From an uncultured Rhizobiaceae group bacterium (GTDB lineage Bacteria; Pseudomonadota; Alphaproteobacteria; Rhizobiales; Rhizobiaceae): DNA of 37,347 nt. Below the pieces are notes generated by a model. It saw nothing but the letters and a program-made list of their open reading frames with translations. It did not search any database and had not been told where the DNA came from. Every line of letters begins with the position of its first letter. The stretch's first letter is position 1. Of the stretch, positions 22,259-31,871 are shown piece by piece. Position numbers and translations under genes: made by a program. The stretch lies in the NCBI GenBank assembly GCA_937944165.1, contig CALDZF010000167.1:1-37347 (forward strand), given 5' to 3'.

Positions 22259-23251
22259 TTAAGCCTTTTTCTTCGCTAAAACTTTTGCTTGTTTAATCCA
22301 GTCATCGCGCTCAATGCGTCCTTTGAAGGATAGTTCGTCATCGACAATAGCAACGTCGGCTTTTTTCCAACTTGCAATTTGCGAGAAATGCCAAAACCCT
22401 AGTTTATTGAGCGTTTTTTCAAGTTTAGGCCCAACACCAGATATCTCTTGTAAATTATCTGCCTTACCTTCAGCTTTTTTCAACCGTATTGGGCCAGCTG
22501 ATTTTGATACTGCTTTTTTAGGCGCTGCTTTGGTAGCTGATTTTGTAGTTGCAGCCTTGGGCATTGATTTCTTTGCAGGCGCTTTTTTGGGTGCAACTTT
22601 TTTAACAGTCAGTTTTGTCTTTGTAGCCATAACAGCAGCAGGTTCAGATTTCAACGAAGTCAAACCACCAACAGGGGCAGAGTAAATGCGATCTATTTGA
22701 GGACCAGCTTTTATACTATCCCCTTTGCCAGCTTCACAGGCATCAATGATTTCTTCAAGGCGTTCAGTCGTTAAGTCTTCGTAAGTGTCTTTGAAGATCA
22801 TAACCATCGGTGCGTTTACACACGCACCCTGACATTCAACCTCTTCCCAAGATAAAGTACCATCTGCATTGGTTTCAAATTGGTTCTGATTGATTTTTGA
22901 CTTACAGACTTTCATCAATTCTTCTGAGCCACGCAGCATACAGGGTGTTGTTCCGCAAACCTGAATATGAGCCTTTGTGCCAACAGGCTGAAGCATAAAT
23001 TGTGTGTAAAATGTTGCAACTTCAAGCACACGAATATAAGGCATTTCAAGCATTTCTGCGATATGTTCGATTGAAGCTTTTGTAACCCAACCGTCTTGCT
23101 CTTGAGCAATCATCAACAAAGGAATAACAGCAGAAGCTTTACGATCTTTAGGGTATTTTTTAATCCAACCTTTTACCACAGGCGTATTAGGACGACTGAA
23201 GGCAAATTTTGCTGGTTGCACACTATCATCAGCGAGACGACGAACGGACAT
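22259..23251 (-). CDS. nuoE: NADH-quinone oxidoreductase subunit E with C-terminal Ala/Lys linker and H3TH domain
   Basis: QVCGTTPCMLRGSEEL, ECQGACVNAPMV thioredoxin-like 2Fe-2S; then KKAPAKKSMPKAATTKSATKAAPKK linker and ISGVGPKLEKTLNKLGFWHFSQIASW. Confidence 0.95.
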   Translation of the reverse strand: MSVRRLADDSVQPAKFAFSRPNTPVVKGWIKKYPKDRKASAVIPLLMIAQEQDGWVTKASIEHIAEMLEMPYIRVLEVATFYTQFMLQPVGTKAHIQVCGTTPCMLRGSEELMKVCKSKINQNQFETNADGTLSWEEVECQGACVNAPMVMIFKDTYEDLTTERLEEIIDACEAGKGDSIKAGPQIDRIYSAPVGGLTSLKSEPAAVMATKTKLTVKKVAPKKAPAKKSMPKAATTKSATKAAPKKAVSKSAGPIRLKKAEGKADNLQEISGVGPKLEKTLNKLGFWHFSQIASWKKADVAIVDDELSFKGRIERDDWIKQAKVLAKKKA

Positions 23252-23254
23252 TTT

Positions 23255-23707
23255 TTATGAGCCTTCTGTTTCTGGTGTTAAGAAGCAAGATGAGTTTTCT
23301 TCTAACAAAGGTGGCGTACCTTTTAGAAGGTATGTTTGCCCTGCAAATTGAACATCACGAATTATAGTTATACTGCTTTCTAACGGCACCTTGCGACACT
23401 GTTTAATACTGGCTGCTGCTTCAACAATAAATTTTGTTGTTACGCGACGACCACGAATTTTATCACCTTCTGGCAATCCGCCTAAAGTTTCAGGCGAAAA
23501 TATACGGCCAAAAAGGATACGGTTTTCTATTAAATGCGCACAGGGAGATTGCTTACCCTCAGGATGAGGCTCAAACGCACACATTATATTTTGAGCAGCC
23601 AACTGCTCATTGGCTTTTAACTGCTGTGCTTCAAACCTTGGCCCTGCTGTTGGAGAACAAGCCACAAGTACGGTTGCTATGGATAAGGATAGCAAAGGCT
23701 TTTTCAC
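23255..23707 (-). CDS. Putative small lipoprotein
   Basis: [25 protein letters not shown]; signal peptide with lipobox LVAC; no recognised domain. Confidence 0.7.
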   Translation of the reverse strand: MKKPLLSLSIATVLVACSPTAGPRFEAQQLKANEQLAAQNIMCAFEPHPEGKQSPCAHLIENRILFGRIFSPETLGGLPEGDKIRGRRVTTKFIVEAAASIKQCRKVPLESSITIIRDVQFAGQTYLLKGTPPLLEENSSCFLTPETEGS

Positions 23708-24894
23708 CGATCTACCTCACCAAATACAATATCCAAAGAACCCAAAATAGCAGAAACATCTGCTAATAAGTGTCCACGACACATAAAGTCCATTGCTTGC
23801 AAATGTGCATAGCCTGGTGCGCGAAGTTTACAGCGATAAGGCTTATTAGAACCATCTGACACAAGAAATACACCAAATTCACCTTTAGGCGCTTCAACGG
23901 CACAGTAGGTTTCGCCTTCTGGTACGCTATAGCCTTCAGTATAGAGTTTAAAGTGGTGAATAAGTGCTTCCATTGAGCGTTTCATTTCATCACGTTTTGG
24001 TGGCACAACCTTGCCATCTGTTGAAGAAACAGGCCCCTGACCTTCTGGCTCACGCATCTTAGCAATACATTGCTTCATGATATGTACAGACTGACGCATT
24101 TCTTCCATACGAATGAGATAACGATCATAATTATCGCAATTCTTGCCAATCGGAATATCAAATTCCATTTCGTCATAACATTCATAAGGTTGAGACTTGC
24201 GCAAGTCCCAAGCGGCACCTGAGCCGCGAACCATAACGCCTGAAAAGCCCCAAGCCCATGCATCATCAAGGCTGACAATGCCAATATCAACATTGCGTTG
24301 TTTGAAAATACGGTTTGCTGTCAGCAGTTGATCAATATCATCGACAACCTTCAAAAATGGCTCACACCATTCATCAATATCATCCAATAGACCATCAGGC
24401 AGATCTTGATGTACGCCACCTGGACGAAAGTATGCGGCGTGCAATCTGGCACCACAAACACGCTCATAAAAAACCATAAGCTTTTCGCGCTCTTCAAAAC
24501 CCCAAAGCGGCGGCGTCAAAGCACCAACGTCCATGGCCTGTGTTGTGATGTTAAGCAGATGCGATAAAATTCGACCAATTTCTGAATACAAGACCCGGAT
24601 AAGCTGTCCACGACGAGGAACTGTGATGCCAGCCAGCTTTTCAACGGCAAGGGCAAAAGCATGCTCCTGATTCATCGGCGACACATAATCCAAACGGTCA
24701 AAATAGGGGATTGCCTGAAGATATGTCTTATATTCGATTAGTTTTTCTGTACCACGATGTAAAAGGCCAATATGCGGATCAACACGCTCTACAACCTCAC
24801 CATCCAATTCCAATACAAGACGTAAAACGCCGTGCGCAGCCGGGTGCTGGGGGCCAAAGTTAATATTGAAGTTTCTGACGTTATGCTCACCCAT
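23704..24894 (-). CDS. nuoD: NADH-quinone oxidoreductase subunit D
   Basis: [53 protein letters not shown]. Confidence 0.97.
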   Translation of the reverse strand: MGEHNVRNFNINFGPQHPAAHGVLRLVLELDGEVVERVDPHIGLLHRGTEKLIEYKTYLQAIPYFDRLDYVSPMNQEHAFALAVEKLAGITVPRRGQLIRVLYSEIGRILSHLLNITTQAMDVGALTPPLWGFEEREKLMVFYERVCGARLHAAYFRPGGVHQDLPDGLLDDIDEWCEPFLKVVDDIDQLLTANRIFKQRNVDIGIVSLDDAWAWGFSGVMVRGSGAAWDLRKSQPYECYDEMEFDIPIGKNCDNYDRYLIRMEEMRQSVHIMKQCIAKMREPEGQGPVSSTDGKVVPPKRDEMKRSMEALIHHFKLYTEGYSVPEGETYCAVEAPKGEFGVFLVSDGSNKPYRCKLRAPGYAHLQAMDFMCRGHLLADVSAILGSLDIVFGEVDR

Positions 24895-25520
24895 TATGAA
24901 CCAGCCTTTTCATCACCTGGAAGAATATAGTTTGCACCTTCCCATGGACTCTCATAGTCAAAATCACGGAATTCCTGTCTTAATTCTACAGGTTCGTAGA
25001 CAACACGCTTTGCTTCATCATCGTAACGAACTTCAACGTATCCTGTGAGCGGGAAGTCTTTTCTCAAGGGATGCCCATCAAAGCCATAGTCTGTTAAAAT
25101 TCTGCGCAAATCAGGATGGCCTGTAAACAAAATGCCGTACATGTCGTAAGCTTCGCGTTCAAACCAATCTGCCCCTGGATAAATGCCCGTAATACTTGGC
25201 ACTGGTGTTTCTTCATCTGTTAGAAGTTTTACACGAATACGCGTATTATGTTTTGGACTTAGCAAATGGTAGACGACTTCAAAACGCTTTTCATTTCCTG
25301 GATAATCGACGCCGCATATATCTATGAAAGATATAAATTGCGTACGATTGTCATCATGTAAAAAGCGCATTAGAGCTACAATGTCATCGCCAGTGGTATA
25401 AACTGTCAGCTCGCCAAACGCATTTGATATACTTTGGATATGATTGGAAACTTCAGTTGTAATAACGGATGCCAGCTCATCAAGCGGGTTTATTTCAACT
25501 TGTTCTACTGATTCACTCAT
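24894..25520 (-). CDS. nuoC: NADH-quinone oxidoreductase subunit C
   Basis: [52 protein letters not shown]. Confidence 0.96.
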   Translation of the reverse strand: MSESVEQVEINPLDELASVITTEVSNHIQSISNAFGELTVYTTGDDIVALMRFLHDDNRTQFISFIDICGVDYPGNEKRFEVVYHLLSPKHNTRIRVKLLTDEETPVPSITGIYPGADWFEREAYDMYGILFTGHPDLRRILTDYGFDGHPLRKDFPLTGYVEVRYDDEAKRVVYEPVELRQEFRDFDYESPWEGANYILPGDEKAGS

Positions 25521-25529
25521 TTACGCCCC

Positions 25530-26129
25530 CTATCGCTCTATTGTGCCAGTACGACGGATCTTCTTTTGTAAAAGCATAACACCATACAAAAGCGCTTCCG
25601 CAGTTGGTGGACAACCAGGAACGTAAATATCAACAGGTACAATTCGATCACACCCACGCACGACTGAATATGAATAATGGTAGTAACCACCCCCATTTGC
25701 ACATGACCCCATGGAGATAACATAACGAGGCTCTGGCATTTGGTCGTAAACCTTACGCAGAGCTGGTGCCATTTTATTTGTTAGCGTTCCCGCAACAATC
25801 ATTACATCTGATTGACGTGGCGAAGCACGCGGTGCAATTCCAAAGCGCTCCGCATCATAACGAGGCATAGCCATATGCATCATTTCAACAGCACAGCACG
25901 CGAGACCAAAAGTCATCCACATTAAAGAACCTGTACGTGCCCAGTTAATCAGGTCGTCTGTAGAAGTAACAATAAAGCCTTTATCCGCCAACTCATTGTT
26001 AATATCCATAAAGTAAGGATTATCACTACCAATTGGCTGACCTGTATTGGGGTCAAGAATACCTTTAGGTTGGGGTGCAATCAGTGTTGTATTTCCGTTG
26101 CTCATATAATTATCCGTATCTAATGCCAA
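25530..26129 (-). CDS. nuoB: NADH-quinone oxidoreductase subunit B
   Basis: [78 protein letters not shown]. Confidence 0.97.
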   Translation of the reverse strand: MALDTDNYMSNGNTTLIAPQPKGILDPNTGQPIGSDNPYFMDINNELADKGFIVTSTDDLINWARTGSLMWMTFGLACCAVEMMHMAMPRYDAERFGIAPRASPRQSDVMIVAGTLTNKMAPALRKVYDQMPEPRYVISMGSCANGGGYYHYSYSVVRGCDRIVPVDIYVPGCPPTAEALLYGVMLLQKKIRRTGTIER

Positions 26130-26144
26130 GCTTGATCATTGGGA

Positions 26145-26510
26145 TTAATCCCACTCAAGCGCACCTTTCTTCCATTCGTAGATAAAACCAACTGTCAAAA
26201 TGCCCAAGAAAAGCATCATTGAGAAAAAGCCTAACCAGCCCAAGCTTCCAAAGCTAACAGCCCATGGAAACAAGAAAGCTACTTCTAAATCAAAAATAAT
26301 AAAGAGAATCGCCACGAGATAGAAGCGAACATCAAATTTCATGCGAGAATCATCAAAAGCATTAAAGCCACACTCATAAGCGGACAGTTTTTCTGCATCA
26401 GGCGCCTGGTAAGCTACTAAAAAAGGCGCTACAGCCAAAGAAACACCAATTACGAGGCATAATCCCATGAAAATAATGACGGGTAGATATTCCTGTAAAA
26501 TCAGTTCCAT
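26145..26510 (-). CDS. nuoA: NADH-quinone oxidoreductase subunit A
   Basis: [50 protein letters not shown] upstream. Confidence 0.97.
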   Translation of the reverse strand: MELILQEYLPVIIFMGLCLVIGVSLAVAPFLVAYQAPDAEKLSAYECGFNAFDDSRMKFDVRFYLVAILFIIFDLEVAFLFPWAVSFGSLGWLGFFSMMLFLGILTVGFIYEWKKGALEWD

Positions 26511-26742
26511 GGAATTTGCCTCCTGTTTTTAAGTTTAGCAAAAATAATCACTTAAACGAAACGTAATTAATCTAAGGCTTGAGGTATCGCACATCAGCCA
26601 AAATCGCAAGTCCAAACCCGCGTCATAATGGCTAGAATAACGATAGTATAATATTTTTACAAATAACGCATTATCACGCTTGACTTGCAGCTCGCTAAAC
26701 CGTAATTCATTCGAACGTTATGCATTGATTTGCAAAACACAC

Positions 26743-26819
26743 GCGGGTGTAGCTCAGTTGGTTAGAGTATCGGCCTGTCACGCCGAGGGTCGCGAGTTCA
26801 AGTCTCGTCACTCGCGCCA
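26743..26819 (+). tRNA. tRNA-Asp (GTC)
   Basis: GCGGGTGTAGCTCAGTTGGTTAGAGTATCGGCCTGTCACGCCGAGGGTCGCGAGTTCAAGTCTCGTCACTCGCGCCA; 7-bp acceptor stem, anticodon GTC, encoded CCA. Confidence 0.96.
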
Positions 26820-26892
26820 TTTCTTCCTACCAGAGGTTGAAATGGATGACACATAAACAAAAAAGTGCTTCGGTGCTGTTTATCGCTATAAT

Positions 26893-26968
26893 GGGTGATT
26901 AGCTCAGCTGGGAGAGCAACTCGTTTACACCGAGTAGGTCGGCGGTTCGATCCCGTCATCACCCACCA
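26893..26968 (+). tRNA. tRNA-Val (TAC)
   Basis: GGGTGATTAGCTCAGCTGGGAGAGCAACTCGTTTACACCGAGTAGGTCGGCGGTTCGATCCCGTCATCACCCACCA; anticodon TAC, encoded CCA. Confidence 0.96.
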
Positions 26969-27081
26969 TTCACGTTCTATCAAAATTTAAATTTAAAATC
27001 TGAACTAGGTAATGCTTCTCGACATTTTTGCTTACGCAAAATTGTCTGCCAGCATCTGCGTTGTTTTTATGAAACAACTTG

Positions 27082-27114
27082 GGTCGGCGGTTCGATCCCG
27101 TCATCACCCACCAT
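27082..27114 (+). repeat. Duplicated tRNA-Val 3' end (T-arm, acceptor 3' strand, CCA)
   Basis: ggtcggcggttcgatcccgtcatcacccaccat is identical over 33 nt to 26937..26969, with no matching 5' tRNA half upstream. Confidence 0.9.
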
Positions 27115-27241
27115 AGACAAGTTTATAAAGTAATCATGTACGTATCAGCGGCAGGCAATTGTAAAACAACTGACAAGAGCTGAAGTCAAAAAATCAAACG
27201 AATTTATTTAAACAAAATTGAATAATACTTCTCGACTTTTT

Positions 27242-28069
27242 TTATCCACCAACCTGCTCAATCACAGCTTTCGCCAAATCTTTTTTACGCAATTCAAAAA
27301 ACTTTCGTGCGGCATCTAGGTTTGGGTGGTGTACGTCTGTTACTTCGCCTGCATCATTGGTTTTAAAGAAGTCTTTATTACCTTGTGCTGCTGCTATGGT
27401 TTCTTGCGTAAAGCCTGATACGAAACTGCAGCGACTACCTGCTTCTTTGAAAGCTTGTTTTATATTTGCCTGGGCTTTCCATCTGGTTTGATTAATATCT
27501 TCAAGATATGAAGGGGATGTTGTCAAAAAAATACAAGGTATATCTTGCGGTATTTGACTCATAGTTGCCTTGACATCTGCCAGTGCTTTTTCTGGTTGCG
27601 TCGCCCAACGGTCAGCAGAGTTGCCCAAGAATGCCAGAATGAGAAGTTGTGGCCTATAATAACCATTTTCAAACATGGCTTCAAAAGCTGATTGGTTTGG
27701 TTTGCAGAATTGATAAGCCTCCCCCTGCCCGATATTTACATATTTACGTTTCTTGTTGCCTTGAATTCCATAGACGCCTGCATTTACACCCCAGCGTTTG
27801 TCTATTTCACAAATAACGTCTTTTATTTTGCCTTCTTCGCGCGTTATCCAATTTTGCAGCGAGGTTGATCTTACACCTATGGCCGCTGCTTCTATGTGAG
27901 ATAGTTCTGGTATTTCACTTTTAAGCGCATCAAAAAGCTCCAGATAAACCTTACCTGCGCCGAAGGAAATCTGACTATCGCCAATCACTAAAACTTCTGG
28001 TGAATAATTCTTCTGCGTAAACATCATCGTTATAAACCACACAAACGCTGCAAGCATTAAAAGTAGCAA
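27242..28069 (-). CDS. Membrane-anchored SGNH/GDSL hydrolase-like protein
   Basis: N-terminal TM; block I-like VIGDSQISFGAGK; block V-like DVHHPNLDAARKFFE. Confidence 0.55.
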   Translation of the reverse strand: MLLLMLAAFVWFITMMFTQKNYSPEVLVIGDSQISFGAGKVYLELFDALKSEIPELSHIEAAAIGVRSTSLQNWITREEGKIKDVICEIDKRWGVNAGVYGIQGNKKRKYVNIGQGEAYQFCKPNQSAFEAMFENGYYRPQLLILAFLGNSADRWATQPEKALADVKATMSQIPQDIPCIFLTTSPSYLEDINQTRWKAQANIKQAFKEAGSRCSFVSGFTQETIAAAQGNKDFFKTNDAGEVTDVHHPNLDAARKFFELRKKDLAKAVIEQVGG

Positions 28070-28118
28070 TAGTTTATGTAGTTTTCTTGATTTTAGCGAT
28101 ATTGGCGAGGCTTAAATC

Positions 28119-30773
28119 CTAAAAGTTTAATGAAACATCTCTATGGCCAGAATTACAGCTTGCAATAAACACTCCCAGAGGATGCGGCATGTTATCTTGT
28201 TGGCGCAAGCCAATTGTACCACTAATTGCCGCTTCATAAGATTGAACCTTGGGTAATAAATCCTGACTTGCAGCTTCCGAACGCCATTCAACTTCTTCAT
28301 CATAAGCGGAAGTTGCTTTGTCCAATTCCTTAAGAGCCTTTTCCTTGTCTGGCGTTTTTGCTTTTAATGCGCGCCTAACTTTTGAAAGCGCCTTTTTAAC
28401 ATCACTGGGGCCGGCAATATCACCAAAAGTTTTTTCCAAAGCTTGCACAACAGGTACCATGGATAATGCTTCTTCAGCTTCTATACGCGCAGCTAAGCCT
28501 TTCAAGCTTTCACCTTGCTCGACGAATGCACCAGTGCTCGCCAAAGTATCCATTACCTCTCTCACAGGCTCATAAGCATTGTCCGCTGCTCTTCTATATT
28601 GTGTTCTAAGTTTTGATTCCACTTTTAAAATCTCAACAAACTTTTTACGTTCATCTTGCCATTCACTCGGTATTAATGCACGAAGTTCTTCTTGCTCGGC
28701 TTTTATACCTTCAATGGTTTTGGTAATCCTGTCACGCCTTGAAGCATTTTCCTCACCACGCAGTTTACTTGAACGTTCTTCAAGGTCTTTAATTTCAGCA
28801 TCCAGAATACGAATGTCTCTTTGTAAGGCACGCACTTTAATGTGTAGCGGACGGTATTCAATTGAGGCTTCTTCAACAACCATCTCCGCCTTAAATGCCT
28901 CATTCAAAATACTAATCGTACTTCCTGCGTCTTCAAGGCTGTCTGAGAAATCTTTGGATAGTTTTTTAGGAAGACTGCTAACATCAATTGAACCAGCAAG
29001 ATTAATAGCATTGGTAATTTGGCTACCATTTTCGGCAAATTGCTGGCCAACATATTTCTCAACGCAATATTGCAGTTGTGGGTTTCTTGGCGGCGGCGCT
29101 GTTTCAGATAAAAGCAGTGAGCGGTTTGGTAAATAATTTACAAGGCTTGGATAGAGCCCGACAATTACAAGCGCTGTCAGCTGCAAACCAATAAATGCAA
29201 TTACACCTTTATACATCGCAAGTGTCTTAACTGTAGCAGGTGCAACACCCCTTAAATAAAACAACGCGAAACCAAAAGGTGGCGTTAAGAAAGAAGTTTG
29301 AATATTCAAACCAATCATTACACCCAACCAAACAGCGGTAATATTAGCGGATGGGTCAGAAAGTAAAATTGGTGCAACGATAGGCACAACAACAACGGCA
29401 ATCTCAATAAAATCGAGGAAGAAGCCCAGTATAAAGATAACGGCCATGACAATTATAAATTTAGTCCAAAAGCCGCCAGGCAATCCATCAAGGAAATGCT
29501 TGATAAGTTCTTCACCACCAAATGCACGGAAAGCTGCGGTAAGCATTGCAGCACCTAACAGAATAATAAAAACCAACGAGGTTGTTTTGGCAGTCTCAAC
29601 CATAACACTACGCAAAGTGTCTTCTACTTTATAAACACGCCACCCACTCCAGGCCAAGGATAACAACAACGCGGCAACAGCAGTTATTGCAATTGCAATA
29701 CCTGTCTTACTTGCCGCAACGCTTTTTATATTTGTGTCAAAGTTTGAGACAGTAAAACCAATCACAATCATTGATATGATTGCAATTAAGGCAGGCCAAT
29801 AAGCTGTTTTATTACCTTCATGAAGACGATATCCAGCCATTATCAATGCACCAGCAGCACCAATAGCGCCCGCTTGATTTACCGTTGCAACGCCTGATAA
29901 AATTGAACCCAGCACAAGGAAAATCAAAGCAAGCGGCGGAATGAGTATTATAAAAACTTTGCCCCAAAAAGCTGCATTAAAACTGCCCTCATAACGAACC
30001 GCAGGTGCAGACTTGGGATTAAAGAAAGCATAAACCAAAATATAAAGCATGTATAAGATAACAAGCACGATACCAGGTACAAAAGCACCCAAGAACATTT
30101 CGCCTGCACTGGTAGAGCCTACATCAAATGCAGATGGCATTGAAAGTTCGCCAGTATTTTCTTTGAACAAATTCTTACGCGCAGTACCAGCCTGATCCGC
30201 AGCACTGGAAAGCTGATCGGCCAGAATAATCAAAACAATCGAAGGCGGGATAATTTGCCCCAAGGTACCTGATGCAGCAATTGTACCCGTTGCCAAGGAA
30301 GGTGAATAATTATTGCGCAACATGGCGGGCAATGAAATCAGCCCCATGGCCACAACGGTTGCACCCACAATACCCGTCGTAGCTGCTAATAATGCGCCCA
30401 CGAAGATAACAGAAATACCAAGTCCACCTGGCACAGGACCAAATAGCTGAGCCATGGTAATTAACAAGTCTTCGGCAATCTTTGAACGTTGAAGCATAAT
30501 GCCCATAAAAATAAACAACGGAATTGCAATGAGCGTGTCTCGTTCGGGTTCCCAATACACCCCACGCAAGTTTGTAACCCCTGCACTCAGCCATTGAGCC
30601 GGTCCGCCTTGCGCAAAATAAGCATCAACGTCTCCAGCAAAAAGATACCCGCATAAAGCTGCAGAAGAAATTGAAATGATTGCAGCACCCGGTAGAGAAA
30701 ACGCGACTGGATAGCCTGCCCCCAATGCAAACGCCATTGTTAGAACTAGAACAAGAAGAAAGACCAATTCCAT
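28119..30773 (-). CDS. dctM: TRAP transporter large permease (DctM family) with long C-terminal extension
   Basis: AIPLFIFMGIMLQRS, GATVVAMGLISLPAMLRNNYSPSLATGTIAASGTLGQIIPPSIVLIILAD, FLTPPFGFALFYLRG; then ~330 aa of charged, coiled-coil-like sequence. Confidence 0.9.
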   Translation of the reverse strand: MELVFLLVLVLTMAFALGAGYPVAFSLPGAAIISISSAALCGYLFAGDVDAYFAQGGPAQWLSAGVTNLRGVYWEPERDTLIAIPLFIFMGIMLQRSKIAEDLLITMAQLFGPVPGGLGISVIFVGALLAATTGIVGATVVAMGLISLPAMLRNNYSPSLATGTIAASGTLGQIIPPSIVLIILADQLSSAADQAGTARKNLFKENTGELSMPSAFDVGSTSAGEMFLGAFVPGIVLVILYMLYILVYAFFNPKSAPAVRYEGSFNAAFWGKVFIILIPPLALIFLVLGSILSGVATVNQAGAIGAAGALIMAGYRLHEGNKTAYWPALIAIISMIVIGFTVSNFDTNIKSVAASKTGIAIAITAVAALLLSLAWSGWRVYKVEDTLRSVMVETAKTTSLVFIILLGAAMLTAAFRAFGGEELIKHFLDGLPGGFWTKFIIVMAVIFILGFFLDFIEIAVVVVPIVAPILLSDPSANITAVWLGVMIGLNIQTSFLTPPFGFALFYLRGVAPATVKTLAMYKGVIAFIGLQLTALVIVGLYPSLVNYLPNRSLLLSETAPPPRNPQLQYCVEKYVGQQFAENGSQITNAINLAGSIDVSSLPKKLSKDFSDSLEDAGSTISILNEAFKAEMVVEEASIEYRPLHIKVRALQRDIRILDAEIKDLEERSSKLRGEENASRRDRITKTIEGIKAEQEELRALIPSEWQDERKKFVEILKVESKLRTQYRRAADNAYEPVREVMDTLASTGAFVEQGESLKGLAARIEAEEALSMVPVVQALEKTFGDIAGPSDVKKALSKVRRALKAKTPDKEKALKELDKATSAYDEEVEWRSEAASQDLLPKVQSYEAAISGTIGLRQQDNMPHPLGVFIASCNSGHRDVSLNF

Positions 30774-30774
30774 G

Positions 30775-31800
30775 TTAGTGCGCCCCCGGAGCAGCAGGTG
30801 TTATTTTATCTGGATCATCTCGGTAATCCGCCATGGCATCCATCAAATAAGCAACAAATTGGATCATCATTGAAATTGCAAAAACGCCTAGAAACCCCGC
30901 CATCATGTATTTGACATACATACCAAATCCTGACTGGGTTACTTCAAAATTGAATACTGGACTATTGATAACAGAAGACTTGCTGCCCATGCCAACGATA
31001 AGAATAGTCCAGCAAAGTGTCAGCCCAAGGAAGATCGTACCAACTGCATTGACCATGCCTTTTTTCTTGCTGTTAAAGCCAGCATAAAAGACATCCACAC
31101 GGACATGGCCTTCTTCTAGTAATGTATAAGCACTGGCAAATAGAAATAAAGCGCCATACCAAAAACGAACCAGGTCAGCCATGAAAGCCTGTTCATAAGA
31201 AAAAATAAAACGCGTTATTACAATTAAAAGCTCAGCAAGCACTATCAATAATGTGAGCCAGGTAAAGCCTAGTGTACGGGTAATAAATCCCAAGATAATA
31301 CCAAAAAACATTAATGGCAGGTGCACATAGACACCTCTAAATTGTGATTTTCCTAGTTCACGCGTAAGCTCTTCGCCAACAAAACTTTCAAGAAAACCTT
31401 CAACTCTAAGGAATGAAATAATCATATCGGCCATGCCTACAATCAGGACAATCCAAAAAGCACACCGGATAAAAACTGTATTAAAATTCGAGATAATCAA
31501 ACTATCTTCGCGCAGAGTATTATTGCTTCTCTTACGCACTAACATAAATGCCAAAACAGCCATAACTACGTAAGACAATGCCTGCAACCATGATAGAATA
31601 CCTGCATTACCTTTAAATATTTGATTTGCGCCTGGAAAATCTGCAGCACCATATGTCAGAAAATTATTGACGACATATACAGCCATTACTGAAAGCATTA
31701 TCCATCCAAACAACCTTATAAATAGTGTTGATGTCATACCCTGCGAGGGTACTTTAGACGCTATATCAGCTGACAATGCTCTCTCTCCCCAAAGAACCAA
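30775..31800 (-). CDS. dctQ: TRAP transporter small permease (DctQ-like, unusually long)
   Basis: YTLLEEGHVRVDVFYAGFNSKKKGMVNAVGTIFLGL is a DctQ-type motif; adjacent to dctM and dctP. Confidence 0.8.
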   Translation of the reverse strand: MVLWGERALSADIASKVPSQGMTSTLFIRLFGWIMLSVMAVYVVNNFLTYGAADFPGANQIFKGNAGILSWLQALSYVVMAVLAFMLVRKRSNNTLREDSLIISNFNTVFIRCAFWIVLIVGMADMIISFLRVEGFLESFVGEELTRELGKSQFRGVYVHLPLMFFGIILGFITRTLGFTWLTLLIVLAELLIVITRFIFSYEQAFMADLVRFWYGALFLFASAYTLLEEGHVRVDVFYAGFNSKKKGMVNAVGTIFLGLTLCWTILIVGMGSKSSVINSPVFNFEVTQSGFGMYVKYMMAGFLGVFAISMMIQFVAYLMDAMADYRDDPDKITPAAPGAH

Positions 31801-31832
31801 TTTTTATATCAAATATAAGTATTATGGCAAAA

Positions 31833-31850
31833 CGGGGCAATGATGCCCCG
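31833..31850 (-). terminator. Intercistronic hairpin between dctP and dctQ
   Basis: CGGGGCA-TCAT-TGCCCCG followed by TTTTGCC on minus strand. Confidence 0.6.
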
Positions 31851-31871
31851 CTAAGTTTTTGTGCTTAGGTT

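Noticed and set aside
26798-26983. Minus-strand 61-aa ORF (…WWVMTGSNRRPTRCKRVALPAELITHYS…)
   Set aside because: Antisense of tRNA-Val; a classic spurious ORF seen opposite tRNAs.
28318-29136. Plus-strand ORFs of 85 and 185 aa
   Set aside because: Antisense shadows of the charged dctM extension; Ser/Arg-rich composition typical of complement of E/K-rich coding sequence.
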